Source: Flavobacteriales bacterium UBA2040
GTDB lineage: Bacteria; Bacteroidota; Bacteroidia; Flavobacteriales_D; Crocinitomicaceae
Direction of reading: 5' to 3'
Assembly: GCA_002332715.1 (NCBI GenBank)
Contig: DDBE01000116.1
Span: 12,797-36,116, forward strand
Length of the DNA stretch: 23,320 bases
The notes below the pieces were generated by a model. It did not search any database. It was given only the letters and a program-made list of their open reading frames with translations, and was not told the DNA's origin. Shown one piece after another: positions 6,777 to 14,267 of this stretch. The position numbers and the translations under genes were made by a program. Each line of letters begins with the position of its first letter. Within the stretch, counting starts at the first letter, position 1.

Positions 6777-7721
6777 GTGAATATTTTTGAAGGTTTACAA
6801 GCATCACTTACCATTACTCATCCAGTTGTTACAATTGGAAACTTTGATGGTGTGCATGTTGGTCACCAAAAAATCATTCATCGTCTCAATCAAGAAGCTA
6901 AAAAGAATGGAGGTGAATCAGTTTTGTTCACCTTTCATCCTCATCCTCGTTTGGTCTTGAACCCGGGAGATACTTCGCTTAAATTACTTCAAACTCAAGT
7001 TGAAAAGACGAAGAAACTGAAAGAATTTGGCTTGCAAAACCTGATTGTCTATCCTTTTAGTAAAGAGTTTTCACAACTGAATGCACAAGAATTTGTTCGC
7101 GATATTTTAGTTGAAAAAATCGGGGTAAAAACCCTTGTGATAGGGTACGATCATCACTTTGGGAAGAATAGAGAAGGAGGTCTCGATTTTTTACGTTCGG
7201 TATCTGAAAAGTATGGATTTGACGTCATCGAAATTTCGGCACAAGAAATTAACGATATAAATGTGAGTTCCACAAAAATCCGACTAGCCATTGATGCTGG
7301 AGAAGTAGATTTAGCAAAAGACTATTTGTCCGATTATTTCGAAATCAACGGCACGGTTATCGAGGGCGAACAAATTGGTCGTGAACTTGGTTTTCCAACA
7401 GCTAATTTAGATTTAAAGAATCCCAATAAACTCATCCCGAAAAATGGTGTCTATGCCGTTGATGTAACCATAGCCACGGGTGAAATGATTAATGGAATGA
7501 TGAACATCGGTTCTCGTCCGACTATAGATGTGGAACGAAAATTGCAACTAGAAGTTCATCTTTTGGATTTTCAAGGCGATTTGTACGGAACAGAACTTAC
7601 GGTTCGATTTCATACCTTCGTGAGAGAGGAAATTGCTTTTGATTCCAAGGAAGAATTGATTCAACAAATCAAAAAAGATGGCGAAACTGTTCGTAATTAT
7701 TTTTTTATTCATTCTAAGTAG
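6777..7721 (+). CDS. ribF: Bifunctional riboflavin kinase / FAD synthetase RibF
   Basis: A 314-residue cytosolic enzyme that phosphorylates riboflavin to FMN and adenylylates FMN to FAD. The N-terminal FAD synthetase domain (1-180) has the nucleotidyltransferase motifs TIGNFDGVHVGHQ (19-31, with the HxGH pair), GYDHHFGKNREGG (123-135) and SSTKIR (164-169). The C-terminal riboflavin kinase domain (185-310) has GRELGFPTANL (201-211), the PTAN nucleotide-binding motif, and NGMMNIGSRPTI. Length is typical. The start is GTG at 6777: translation from there gives MNIFEGLQASLTITHPVVTIG, matching the family N-terminus, and no ATG exists nearby. The last 44 nt overlap the next gene in another frame. 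A perfect -7 box sits just upstream. Confidence 0.96.
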   Translation: MNIFEGLQASLTITHPVVTIGNFDGVHVGHQKIIHRLNQEAKKNGGESVLFTFHPHPRLVLNPGDTSLKLLQTQVEKTKKLKEFGLQNLIVYPFSKEFSQLNAQEFVRDILVEKIGVKTLVIGYDHHFGKNREGGLDFLRSVSEKYGFDVIEISAQEINDINVSSTKIRLAIDAGEVDLAKDYLSDYFEINGTVIEGEQIGRELGFPTANLDLKNPNKLIPKNGVYAVDVTIATGEMINGMMNIGSRPTIDVERKLQLEVHLLDFQGDLYGTELTVRFHTFVREEIAFDSKEELIQQIKKDGETVRNYFFIHSK

Positions 7722-8259
7722 TACTTGTTTTTCGCAAGAAATTAAGGAGCGCGACTATATGTCGATTGAAGAGGCGCGAGTATACCATCCCGATTCGGTG
7801 ATCGCTATTCGAATGAACAAAATGAAACTCACTGAATTTCCAGAAGAAGTATTGAATTACCCCAATCTTCGTGCGTTGGATTTGACTAAAAACAGACTAA
7901 CGAAAATTCCACAGAACCTGAATCTCTTGCAAAAAATGGAAATCTTGACCTTGAGCAAAAATCGCCTGCAAATTTTCCCAATTGTGATCTGTTCCATGCC
8001 CAATTTGAAATCCATTTCAGTAAGCAACAATATTATCACCAACATGCCAACTTGTATTAAATATTTGACACAATTGGAGCATTTGGACATCTTCAACACC
8101 CAAATGGACTCTTTTCCCTCGGAGTTAGGATTATTAAAGAACCTTAAAACATTCGATGCGAGAGGAATACTCTTTGGGCGTGAATTCCAGCAAACATGGG
8201 AAGAACGGCTTCCAAACACAAAAATAAAATTCGATGCGCCGTGCAACTGCATAGAATAA
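7678..8259 (+). CDS. Exported leucine-rich-repeat protein
   Basis: A 193-residue protein with signal peptide MAKLFVIIFLFILSSTCFSQ and about five leucine-rich repeats of ~23 residues (from about 40 to 165), for example LRALDLTKNRLTKIPQNL, MEILTLSKNRLQIFPIVI and LEHLDIFNTQMDSFPSEL. The repeats follow the LxxLxLxxNxLxxLP pattern of bacterial LRR proteins and should form a short solenoid for protein binding in the periplasm or outside. A C-terminal pair of cysteines (CNC) ends the protein. The ATG at 7678 lies inside ribF, so the two overlap by 44 nt in different frames; a later start would destroy the signal peptide, so the overlap looks real. Co-translation with ribF is likely. Binding partner unknown. 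Confidence 0.85.
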   Translation: MAKLFVIIFLFILSSTCFSQEIKERDYMSIEEARVYHPDSVIAIRMNKMKLTEFPEEVLNYPNLRALDLTKNRLTKIPQNLNLLQKMEILTLSKNRLQIFPIVICSMPNLKSISVSNNIITNMPTCIKYLTQLEHLDIFNTQMDSFPSELGLLKNLKTFDARGILFGREFQQTWEERLPNTKIKFDAPCNCIE

Positions 8260-8355
8260 GACCAACCGAAACAAGTTCTCGAACGTTTGTATAGCATCAA
8301 ATTTTCTATCAAGAAAATTCTGTTTGATTTAATGTGTTTTTAGGTTTACAAAACA

Positions 8356-8390
8356 GTCGCTTTGGAGATAATCTGGAGCGGCTTTTTTAT
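8356..8390 (+). terminator. Probable intrinsic terminator after the LRR gene
   Basis: GTCGCT (8356-8361) pairs with AGCGGC (8377-8382, one G-U pair) and is followed directly by six T. It is about 100 nt past the stop at 8259. An AT-only hairpin (AATTTTCT-ATCA-AGAAAATT, 8300-8319) lies before it. Confidence 0.5.
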
Positions 8391-8408
8391 TTATGGCTGA
8401 TTGGCAAT

Positions 8409-8452
8409 CCTCTGCGACCTTGGCGAAATCTCTGCGTTTCTCCGCGGTTAAC
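8409..8452. repeat. Dispersed 'ctctgcg...cggttaa' intergenic repeat, copy 2
   Basis: This reads tcctctgcg, accttggcg, aaatctctgcg, tttctccgcggttaa, and sits between the convergent ends of the LRR gene and the ABC permease, ending 11 nt before the permease stop. It is the cleaner of the two copies (see 5902-5962). Confidence 0.65.
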
Positions 8453-8462
8453 GAATAGTTGT

Positions 8463-10193
8463 TTATTGAAACTTAATCGCTTTCGTAGGATTCACACGAC
8501 TAATCAAAGCACTCGGCCCAACCATAGCGACAAGGCAAATTATAAGTGTCGCGATATTGAGTAATAAAATATGCCACCAAGTAATATCGATCGGCACTTT
8601 ATCCAAATAATAAACCTCAGGATTGAGGCTAAGAATTCCGAATTTGGCCTGCAGAAAACAGATTCCTATTCCGATGACATTGCCCCAAATCATTCCCTTT
8701 CCGATGATGAAAAATGCCTGGCACAAAAAGATTTTCCTGATTTGCCAATTCACGCTTCCCATGGCCTTCATCATTCCAATGAATTGTGTTTTCACTAAAA
8801 TCAGGACCAAAAGCGCTGCACCAACATTGATAATTCCGATCAGCACCATTAAGACGAGAATAATTAGCACATTGATATCCAAAAAGTCGAGCCAAAGGAA
8901 TATTTCTTCTTGGTTTTCTTTGATGCTCGTCACTTGAACCAATTCGCCGTGTTCTGTGTTTTTGAAAATCAATTCTTCTTGCAGTTCCACTACGTCCGCA
9001 TCTATTTTCTCCCAATCTTTAAAGTTGATTTCAAAGCCTCCGATGTATTTATCCGCCGATCCTTTTCCTGGTTTCGATTTGAAAAACACTTCTTTTTCGG
9101 TTGTTTTTAAACTAAAGTTCAGTCCAGATTTGTCAGAAAAGTTGCGTTTCAAATTCCCGAAATCATCCATGGGAAAGGTACATGCTGTTCTGCCATCGCC
9201 AATGACTTTTATGGAGATGTAAGCCGTGTCGGGTTGAATTTTTTGTTTAGTCTGGTAACTACCAATTGGCATGTAATCTCGCACAATCAACCGAAAAGTG
9301 GTATCAAAACTCGGACAGATTTTTATTCCATGAACTGAACCGTAGCCTTTCCCCCAGTCATAGTCGTACACACCATTTCCGCCTTGCACATTGGCTTTTA
9401 GTGCGACATAACCATTGCTCAAGGTATCTAGAACTTCAATGCTGGCCTGAATTCCCCAATCGTTGAGCAATTGCACTTGGCGAAGGTCACCCACGACTAT
9501 TTTTTTATCGAATTCGGCAAGTCCAGTGTGGTAAATTCCAGCAACGGTAAAATAACGCATGACAGATGTGTTCTTCGCGAAATAAGAGCGGACTGAATCG
9601 CCAATTTTAAAATCTAAATCGGTCGCTAGTTTTTGGGAGATGAGAATTTCATTGGAAATCTGCTCAGTATTCACCATCGGTAATTTTCCTTTGATGAGGT
9701 ATTCTTTGAAAAAGCGCCAATCAAAAGTTGAATCTACACCTTTTAGCACCGCTCCTTGCACATCTTGACGAACAACAGCTGAATCTTTTCCTGCTGCCGT
9801 TTTTATCGTTCCTTTTCTTTTTTCCGATTGAAGAAGAACAGGTTTGAAGGCGACAGGATGAACGAAATCAATGTTCGGGTTAGATTTTAAGCTTTCGAAA
9901 AAAGCCTGATCTTTTCGGATGGGCTCACTTTCATAAATACTTCCTTCTCCATTGATCATGATGTAGGAATGAGAGGAGAATCCCGTTATTTTTTCGCGTA
10001 CTTCTTTTTGAAAACCAATTACGACGGCTATTGTGAGAAGGTTTACAACGATTGCCAAAGCGATACTAATCATACTTATGCGCACAATTGGACGAGAGAC
10101 TTTTTTGCCTTCTGTTTCCTTCAGAAATATTTTTTTCGCGATGAAATATTCGTGCGCCAAGCTGCTGTTTCGTTTAATGGACGAAGATACCAT
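8463..10193 (-). CDS. ABC transporter permease, FtsX/LolE-like family
   Basis: A 576-residue inner-membrane permease of the MacB/LolCE/FtsX superfamily. The N-terminus SLAHEYFIAKKIFLKETEGKKVSRPIVRISMISIALAIVV is the pattern seen in Bacteroidota LolE-like permeases: a cytosolic start then one membrane helix (about 39-62). A large periplasmic domain follows (about 63-435), and three helices close the protein (about 440-576: LDFLDINVLIILVLMVLIGIINV..., then two more). The core FtsX segment with QFIGMMKAMGSVNWQIRKIF is clear; its conserved 'KAMG' turn contacts the ATPase. Family members move lipoproteins or other substrates off the inner membrane by mechanotransmission. No ATPase partner gene is adjacent, so the LolD-like subunit must be elsewhere. 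The periplasmic domain is longer than in E. coli LolC/E. Substrate unproved. Confidence 0.85.
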   Translation of the reverse strand: MVSSSIKRNSSLAHEYFIAKKIFLKETEGKKVSRPIVRISMISIALAIVVNLLTIAVVIGFQKEVREKITGFSSHSYIMINGEGSIYESEPIRKDQAFFESLKSNPNIDFVHPVAFKPVLLQSEKRKGTIKTAAGKDSAVVRQDVQGAVLKGVDSTFDWRFFKEYLIKGKLPMVNTEQISNEILISQKLATDLDFKIGDSVRSYFAKNTSVMRYFTVAGIYHTGLAEFDKKIVVGDLRQVQLLNDWGIQASIEVLDTLSNGYVALKANVQGGNGVYDYDWGKGYGSVHGIKICPSFDTTFRLIVRDYMPIGSYQTKQKIQPDTAYISIKVIGDGRTACTFPMDDFGNLKRNFSDKSGLNFSLKTTEKEVFFKSKPGKGSADKYIGGFEINFKDWEKIDADVVELQEELIFKNTEHGELVQVTSIKENQEEIFLWLDFLDINVLIILVLMVLIGIINVGAALLVLILVKTQFIGMMKAMGSVNWQIRKIFLCQAFFIIGKGMIWGNVIGIGICFLQAKFGILSLNPEVYYLDKVPIDITWWHILLLNIATLIICLVAMVGPSALISRVNPTKAIKFQ

Positions 10194-10245
10194 TTCTACT
10201 TGGACTTGCTATTTCAGTAGAGCGAAGTTTTGTTGAAAAAGGGCA

Positions 10246-10303
10246 TAAAAAACCGTCCAATTCATCTGTCGAAAGCACTCGAGTTTCAGAATGGACGGTT
10301 TTG
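10246..10303 (-). terminator. Rho-independent terminator of the DUF4476 gene
   Basis: AAAACCGTCCA (10249-10259) pairs perfectly with TGGACGGTTTT (10292-10302), with extra TTC/GAA pairing inside and a loop of about 30 nt. On the minus strand the stem is followed by a run of T. It begins 14 nt past the DUF4476 stop and separates it from the permease gene. Confidence 0.75.
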
Positions 10304-10316
10304 TAAAAATTGTGGT

Positions 10317-11012
10317 TTATTTGTTGGCAACGTATGCTTTTAAGGCATTTCTGTTTGACCAGAAGGTAAATGAGTCATCCAATTTGTAGTAATTTACAGG
10401 ATTGTAACAATAATCGTAAGCAAATTTCGCCCATTTTAATCGGCTTTCGTCGAAGGTAAATTCATCGGCAATTCCTTTGATTTGTTCTGCTGACATTCGC
10501 GTCTTTTTCACAAAATTTTGTGCTGTGGCAAGTTTACCGCTATCAAAAACTTCATCTTCAACATGTTTTAAAAATGCTTGATAATCCGCTTCACTTAATT
10601 GTTGGTAACTCATCATCCCTATTGGATGGGTCATTGGCGGGCATATCCCAGGGTGATTTTGAACGACAAATGGATTTTGTTGTGCATACCAGCTAATGTA
10701 ATTCAAGGGTTGCGATTCGATAAGCACGAATTGACCGTAAGCGTTTATTTCTCCAATCACTCGCCGGTTGTATGGTACACTGATGTAAACATTCGCCATA
10801 ATTTGTTGTGAAACTTGGTGGCGAACAAGGAGATTGCTATGTCCTCCTGTCAATTCAAAGAATCGAAATACTCCAGAGTTGTTGTAAACCGCTTGGTTTT
10901 CGAAAGTGGCGTAATAAGAACCTGGTGTAGTATTGATCTTAACATAAAGTTCTCCTGCTTGACTCGTCATCAAGGCGAACATTGCGACTAAAGTGGGTAT
11001 CATTTTTCTCAT
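10317..11012 (-). CDS. Exported DUF4476 domain protein
   Basis: A 231-residue exported protein. MRKMIPTLVAMFALMTSQAG is a signal peptide. Residues ~20-100 form a small beta-rich region (ELYVKINTTPGSYYATFENQ...RVIGEINAYGQFVLIE), common at the front of this family. From about 133 to 228 is the DUF4476 domain: YQAFLKHVEDEVFDSGKLATAQNFV, then MSAEQIKGIADEFTFDESRLKWAKFAYDYCYNPVNYYKL, including the conserved FD-S-RL-AK-AY-C-NYY spacing. The domain is widespread in Bacteroidota and has no established biochemical role. A strong terminator follows. Upstream is a 380-nt spacer where I found no good promoter on this strand. Confidence 0.85.
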   Translation of the reverse strand: MRKMIPTLVAMFALMTSQAGELYVKINTTPGSYYATFENQAVYNNSGVFRFFELTGGHSNLLVRHQVSQQIMANVYISVPYNRRVIGEINAYGQFVLIESQPLNYISWYAQQNPFVVQNHPGICPPMTHPIGMMSYQQLSEADYQAFLKHVEDEVFDSGKLATAQNFVKKTRMSAEQIKGIADEFTFDESRLKWAKFAYDYCYNPVNYYKLDDSFTFWSNRNALKAYVANK

Positions 11013-11393
11013 GGCTCTTGTTTTTATTGGTTAATAATGGAGTGAAATTCAAAATGCGTTCCAAAAAGGGTGAAAAGAGGGATTTTAGCAAATATTAACG
11101 AACTACGTGCGGGTTTAACATTAAGAAACTAAGGGATGAAAAGAATAATGAAGGTCTTTTAGGGTAGTCTCGCGAAGTGTTTAATAACCGAAGGGATTGT
11201 ACTTTCAGTTATGTTATTGGTAAAAAAAGTTGGATCTAATTCGTCTGTCACCCTACTTTTCTTAATCCCTTAATTTCTTTATGTTGAAAAATCTCCATTC
11301 TTCATCCACACTAAAACGTGGAATAGAATTTGCACAACCCAAAACGAAGGGCAAATTAATATTTATCTTCGAGAAATAAACAACAACCATCAA
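11013..11393. other. 380-nt divergent spacer without a gene
   Basis: This lies between the divergent DUF4476 and NamZ-like genes, so promoters for both should be here. I could not find a TTTG-N19-TAnnTTTG match on either strand; TATCTTCG at 11364-11371 is one mismatch away, 23 nt before the NamZ ATG. The main structure is an imperfect inverted repeat (11119-11138 with 11264-11283, about 18 of 20 matching). No ORF with a plausible start or composition is present. Confidence 0.5.
11119..11283. repeat. Imperfect long-range inverted repeat in the divergent spacer
   Basis: The left arm 11119-11138 (cattaagaaactaagggatg) and the reverse complement of 11264-11283 (cataaagaaattaagggatt) differ at only a few positions. 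The arms are ~125 nt apart, each rich in 'aagaaa.taaggga' words. Confidence 0.45.
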
Positions 11394-12662
11394 ATGATGA
11401 AAAATATCAAACATTACTTCATTCGATTAAATAGATCGACTTTGTTTTTTTGTCTGGAAGGAATTTTAGTGATAACCTTGATTCAATGCGCGCAGATTCC
11501 TGAAAAACAGGAGATTGAAAATATAGAATTAGTTCAAAAGGATATCCCAGAAGCGAATGACAAAAGGATACCATTGTCGCTTGGAATCGAACGCACTGAA
11601 TTGTATCAAAAAGCGTTGCTATCCAGACGAGTGGGTGTGGTTTCCAACCAAACTGGAATGATAGGCGACGTGCATTTGGTCGATACTTTGTTGGGTATGG
11701 GAATTAATGTCACCAAAGTATTTGCACCAGAACATGGATTCCGTGGTAAAGCAGATGCCGGTGAACACGTTTCCACAACCACAGATACAAAAACAGGTTT
11801 GCCCATCATGTCGTTGTATGGTAACACCAAAAAACCATCGAAAGAAATGATGAGTGGATTGGATGTTATGATATTCGATATTCAGGATGTTGGCGTTCGA
11901 TTTTACACCTATATTTCTACACTTCATTACGTTATGGAAGCATGTGCCGAGGAGAATATTCCTTTGATCGTTTTAGATCGACCAAACCCAAACGCGCATT
12001 ACATTGATGGACCCGTTTTGGAAATGAGTCAAACTTCATTTGTAGGTATGCATCCTGTGCCAGTGGTATACGGAATGACAATTGGCGAATACGGACAAAT
12101 GATCAACGGTGAAGGATGGTTACCAAACAATTTGAAATGTGATTTGACAGTTATTACTATGAGCGGTTATTGGCGCAATATGAATTATTCATTGCCTGTG
12201 GCTCCCTCTCCAAATCTAAGAACGGATGAATCCATTCAGTTGTATCCAAGTTTGTGCTTTTTCGAAGGAACGAGCGTGAGTGTTGGTCGAGGAACAGAAA
12301 CACCATTTGAAATTTATGGACACCCGAATTTCCCGAAAACCGATTTTAGCTTCACGCCAATATCTTCGGAAGGAGCAAAACATCCCTTGTTGGAAAATAA
12401 ATTGTGCAATGGTTTTAATCTGCACGATGCAGGTATGAAAAGAGCTATAAAATTGGATTTATCATATCTCATAGAAGCACAAAATCTGCTCCAAGGTAAA
12501 GCGGAATTCATCACCAGTGCATCTTTCTTCAATAAATTAGCTGGAAATACGATCCTTTTAGAGCAAATTCAACACGGAATTAGCGAAGAAGAGATTCGTG
12601 AAACTTGGCAAGCCAATTTAGATGTGTTTAAAATAAAGCGTGCAAAGTACCTTCTTTATTAG
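11394..12662 (+). CDS. DUF1343 / NamZ-family exo-beta-N-acetylmuramidase-like protein
   Basis: A 422-residue protein of the DUF1343 (NamZ, GH171) family, whose characterised members release terminal N-acetylmuramic acid from peptidoglycan fragments. An N-terminal membrane or lipoprotein signal (about 14-32, LVITLIQC) suggests export; the residue before Cys32 is Gln, so lipidation is uncertain. The family core begins at about residue 75: RRVGVVSNQTGM (79-90), VFAPEHGFRGKADAGE (109-124, with the Glu of PEHG expected in the active site), FDIQDVGVRFYTYIST (161-176), LDRPNPNAHYIDGP, and further on LPVAPSPNLRT and SLCFFEGTSVSVGRGTETPFE. The Rossmann-like first half and the C-terminal half both look intact, and length is normal. 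The start is one of two adjacent ATGs (11394/11397). No other wall-recycling gene is beside it. Confidence 0.92.
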   Translation: MMKNIKHYFIRLNRSTLFFCLEGILVITLIQCAQIPEKQEIENIELVQKDIPEANDKRIPLSLGIERTELYQKALLSRRVGVVSNQTGMIGDVHLVDTLLGMGINVTKVFAPEHGFRGKADAGEHVSTTTDTKTGLPIMSLYGNTKKPSKEMMSGLDVMIFDIQDVGVRFYTYISTLHYVMEACAEENIPLIVLDRPNPNAHYIDGPVLEMSQTSFVGMHPVPVVYGMTIGEYGQMINGEGWLPNNLKCDLTVITMSGYWRNMNYSLPVAPSPNLRTDESIQLYPSLCFFEGTSVSVGRGTETPFEIYGHPNFPKTDFSFTPISSEGAKHPLLENKLCNGFNLHDAGMKRAIKLDLSYLIEAQNLLQGKAEFITSASFFNKLAGNTILLEQIQHGISEEEIRETWQANLDVFKIKRAKYLLY

Positions 12663-12718
12663 AACAGAGAACAGAGTTGATTTTATCTGCTCTCTGCCCT
12701 AGTTTCTCTATTTCTAAT
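12661..12718. repeat. 'agaacag' iterated-word spacer after the NamZ-like gene
   Basis: Directly after the stop the DNA reads agaacag, agaacag, then tctgctctctgccc and tttctctatttct. The first part nearly matches the reverse complement of the sufB-sufC spacer (4349-4363). The agaacag and ctctctg words could fold back on each other. Confidence 0.45.
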
Positions 12719-12723
12719 ACAGC

Positions 12724-13048
12724 TTATTTTTCCCTTCCTTCTGGGCGTGGTGCCTTGTCGAATTCATTTTTTGATATAAATCCATCTTTGTTTGAACATT
12801 GTTGAATCGATTGTTGCAAAGTCTTTTGATAAAGGCCCTTTTACTTCAGATTTAGCCAATTTTCCATCTTTGTTCGAATCAATTTCTTCAAGTAATTGAG
12901 CATATGTTGGCGGTTTTGGCCGCTCTCCGCCTTCCTTTTGGGCAATTGCTTGAGTTCCGAAAAAAGTAAAAGCAAGTAATGCCAATCCTTTGAAAATTAC
13001 TTTTGTTCTGATGTCGTTTATGGTGCAAATAATTGTTTGTAAATACAC
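12724..13048 (-). pseudogene. EF-hand protein gene broken by a 10-nt insertion
   Basis: This would encode a small exported EF-hand (Ca2+-binding) protein. After a signal-like segment (VIFKGLALLAFTFFGTQAIAQ) the first loop DSNKDGKLAKSE is intact. At the start of the second loop the frame goes wrong: the annotated frame continues DSTMFKQRWIYIKK and stops at 12764-12766. One frame over, from the same point, the DNA reads SNKDGFISKNEF, then DKAPRPEGREK and a stop at 12724-12726, the expected second loop and tail. The insertion is an imperfect tandem duplication: TTCAACAATG followed by TTCAAACAAAG. The start is also odd: only a GTG at 13048 is available, giving a long N-terminal extension before the signal. 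The unshifted 94-residue product would have one EF-hand. Confidence 0.8.
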
Positions 13049-13127
13049 TTATTAGACCATTCTTGTCAATGATTCCTTCGGGTCTTAACTTTTTTTTGAG
13101 AATGTTTTGGCGCCTTCTGCTTCTAAA

Positions 13128-14201
13128 TTATTTGAGAATTCTTTCATCCTTCAATATCGCATTATTCTTATTCGCCAATTGTCCACAAGCCGCATCAATG
13201 TCTTTACCGCGACTTCTGCGCACATTGACAATTAGGTTCCTGTCTTCTAAAAACTGAGCAAAGGCATCTACTTTAGCCGGGTCGGCTTGTTGTAAAACTC
13301 CGTCGTCGATAGGATTGTATTCGATTATATTTATTTTACACGGAACGCATTTGGCAAATTCAGCCAGTTCGCGCGCATCTTGAATTTCGTCGTTGAAATC
13401 TTTGAAAATGATGTATTCAAAAGTGATTCGACTACCCGTTTTCTCGTAGAAATAAACCAAAGATTCTCTTAGAGATTCAATATCGTTGGTTTCATTGATC
13501 TCCATGATTTTGTTGCGCTTCACATCATTTGCAGCGTGGAGTGACAAAGCCAAGTTGAAGCGGACATTGTCATCGCCTAACTTCTTGATCAATTTTGCAA
13601 TTCCAGCGGTTGAAACCGTGATTCGTTTTGGCGAAATACCCAATCCGTCTTCAGATGTCAAAATCTCTGTCGAACGAAGCATGTTTTTGTAATTCAACAG
13701 CGGTTCGCCCATGCCCATATAGACGATATTCGACAAATGTTGACCGTAATGTTTTTCCGCTTGATTGTTCAAATAAACAACCTGGTCTACAATTTCTCCT
13801 GCCGTAAGATTCCGCATCATTTTCAATCGTCCCGTTGCACAAAATGCACATGCCAAACTACAACCCACTTGCGAAGAAATACAAGCCGTCATCCTCGATT
13901 TTGTCGGTATTAAAACGCCTTCGATTACTTGCGTTTCATTTACTTTGAACGCACATTTTATTGTTTTGTCGCCGGAAATTTGTTGATTGTCCAAAACGAT
14001 GTGATCGATTAAAAAAGCTTCTTCTAATTTCTGTCTCAAACCTAAACTGAGGTTCGACATTTCATCGAAAGTATGCGCATTTTTCTTCCACAACCATTCG
14101 AAAATTTGTTTTGAGCGAAAGGTTTTTTCGCTGATGGAAGTCAAGTATTCTTTGATTTCATCAATAGAAAGTTCACGAATTTTTTTTTTGGTGCTGGACA
14201 T
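13128..14201 (-). CDS. rlmN: 23S rRNA (adenine-2503-C2)-methyltransferase RlmN
   Basis: A 357-residue radical SAM enzyme that methylates C2 of A2503 in 23S rRNA (and A37 of some tRNAs), important for decoding fidelity. The cluster motif CxxxCxxC is at C114, C118, C121 (CSLACAFC). Other family marks: QVIEGVLIP (91-99), YMGMGEPLLNY (SAM-binding GEP), ITVSTAGI, NLALSLHAAN, and the C-terminal SRGKDIDAACGQL with C339, the cysteine that carries the transferred methyl group. The frame is open 11 codons further to a GTG at 14234, but the ATG at 14201 gives MSSTKKKIRELSIDEI, the usual start. It follows batD by 66 nt on the same strand and may be read through from the Bat operon. Its [4Fe-4S] cluster would depend on the Suf system encoded in the same window. 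Confidence 0.96.
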   Translation of the reverse strand: MSSTKKKIRELSIDEIKEYLTSISEKTFRSKQIFEWLWKKNAHTFDEMSNLSLGLRQKLEEAFLIDHIVLDNQQISGDKTIKCAFKVNETQVIEGVLIPTKSRMTACISSQVGCSLACAFCATGRLKMMRNLTAGEIVDQVVYLNNQAEKHYGQHLSNIVYMGMGEPLLNYKNMLRSTEILTSEDGLGISPKRITVSTAGIAKLIKKLGDDNVRFNLALSLHAANDVKRNKIMEINETNDIESLRESLVYFYEKTGSRITFEYIIFKDFNDEIQDARELAEFAKCVPCKINIIEYNPIDDGVLQQADPAKVDAFAQFLEDRNLIVNVRRSRGKDIDAACGQLANKNNAILKDERILK

Positions 14202-14267
14202 CAGGACAAAAGTACGCAATTTGGGTGGTTCCACACAAAGCCCATAAAGGTCGTTAGGGAAACTCGG

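Noticed and set aside
8300..8319. AT-only hairpin as the LRR terminator
   Set aside because: No GC pairs in the stem bar one and no T run after it; the hairpin at 8356-8390 is better.
14202..14234. GTG start extending RlmN by 11 codons (and similar TTG extensions of SufB, MoxR and BatB)
   Set aside because: The internal ATG in each case matches the family N-terminus, and the extra codons look like spacer.
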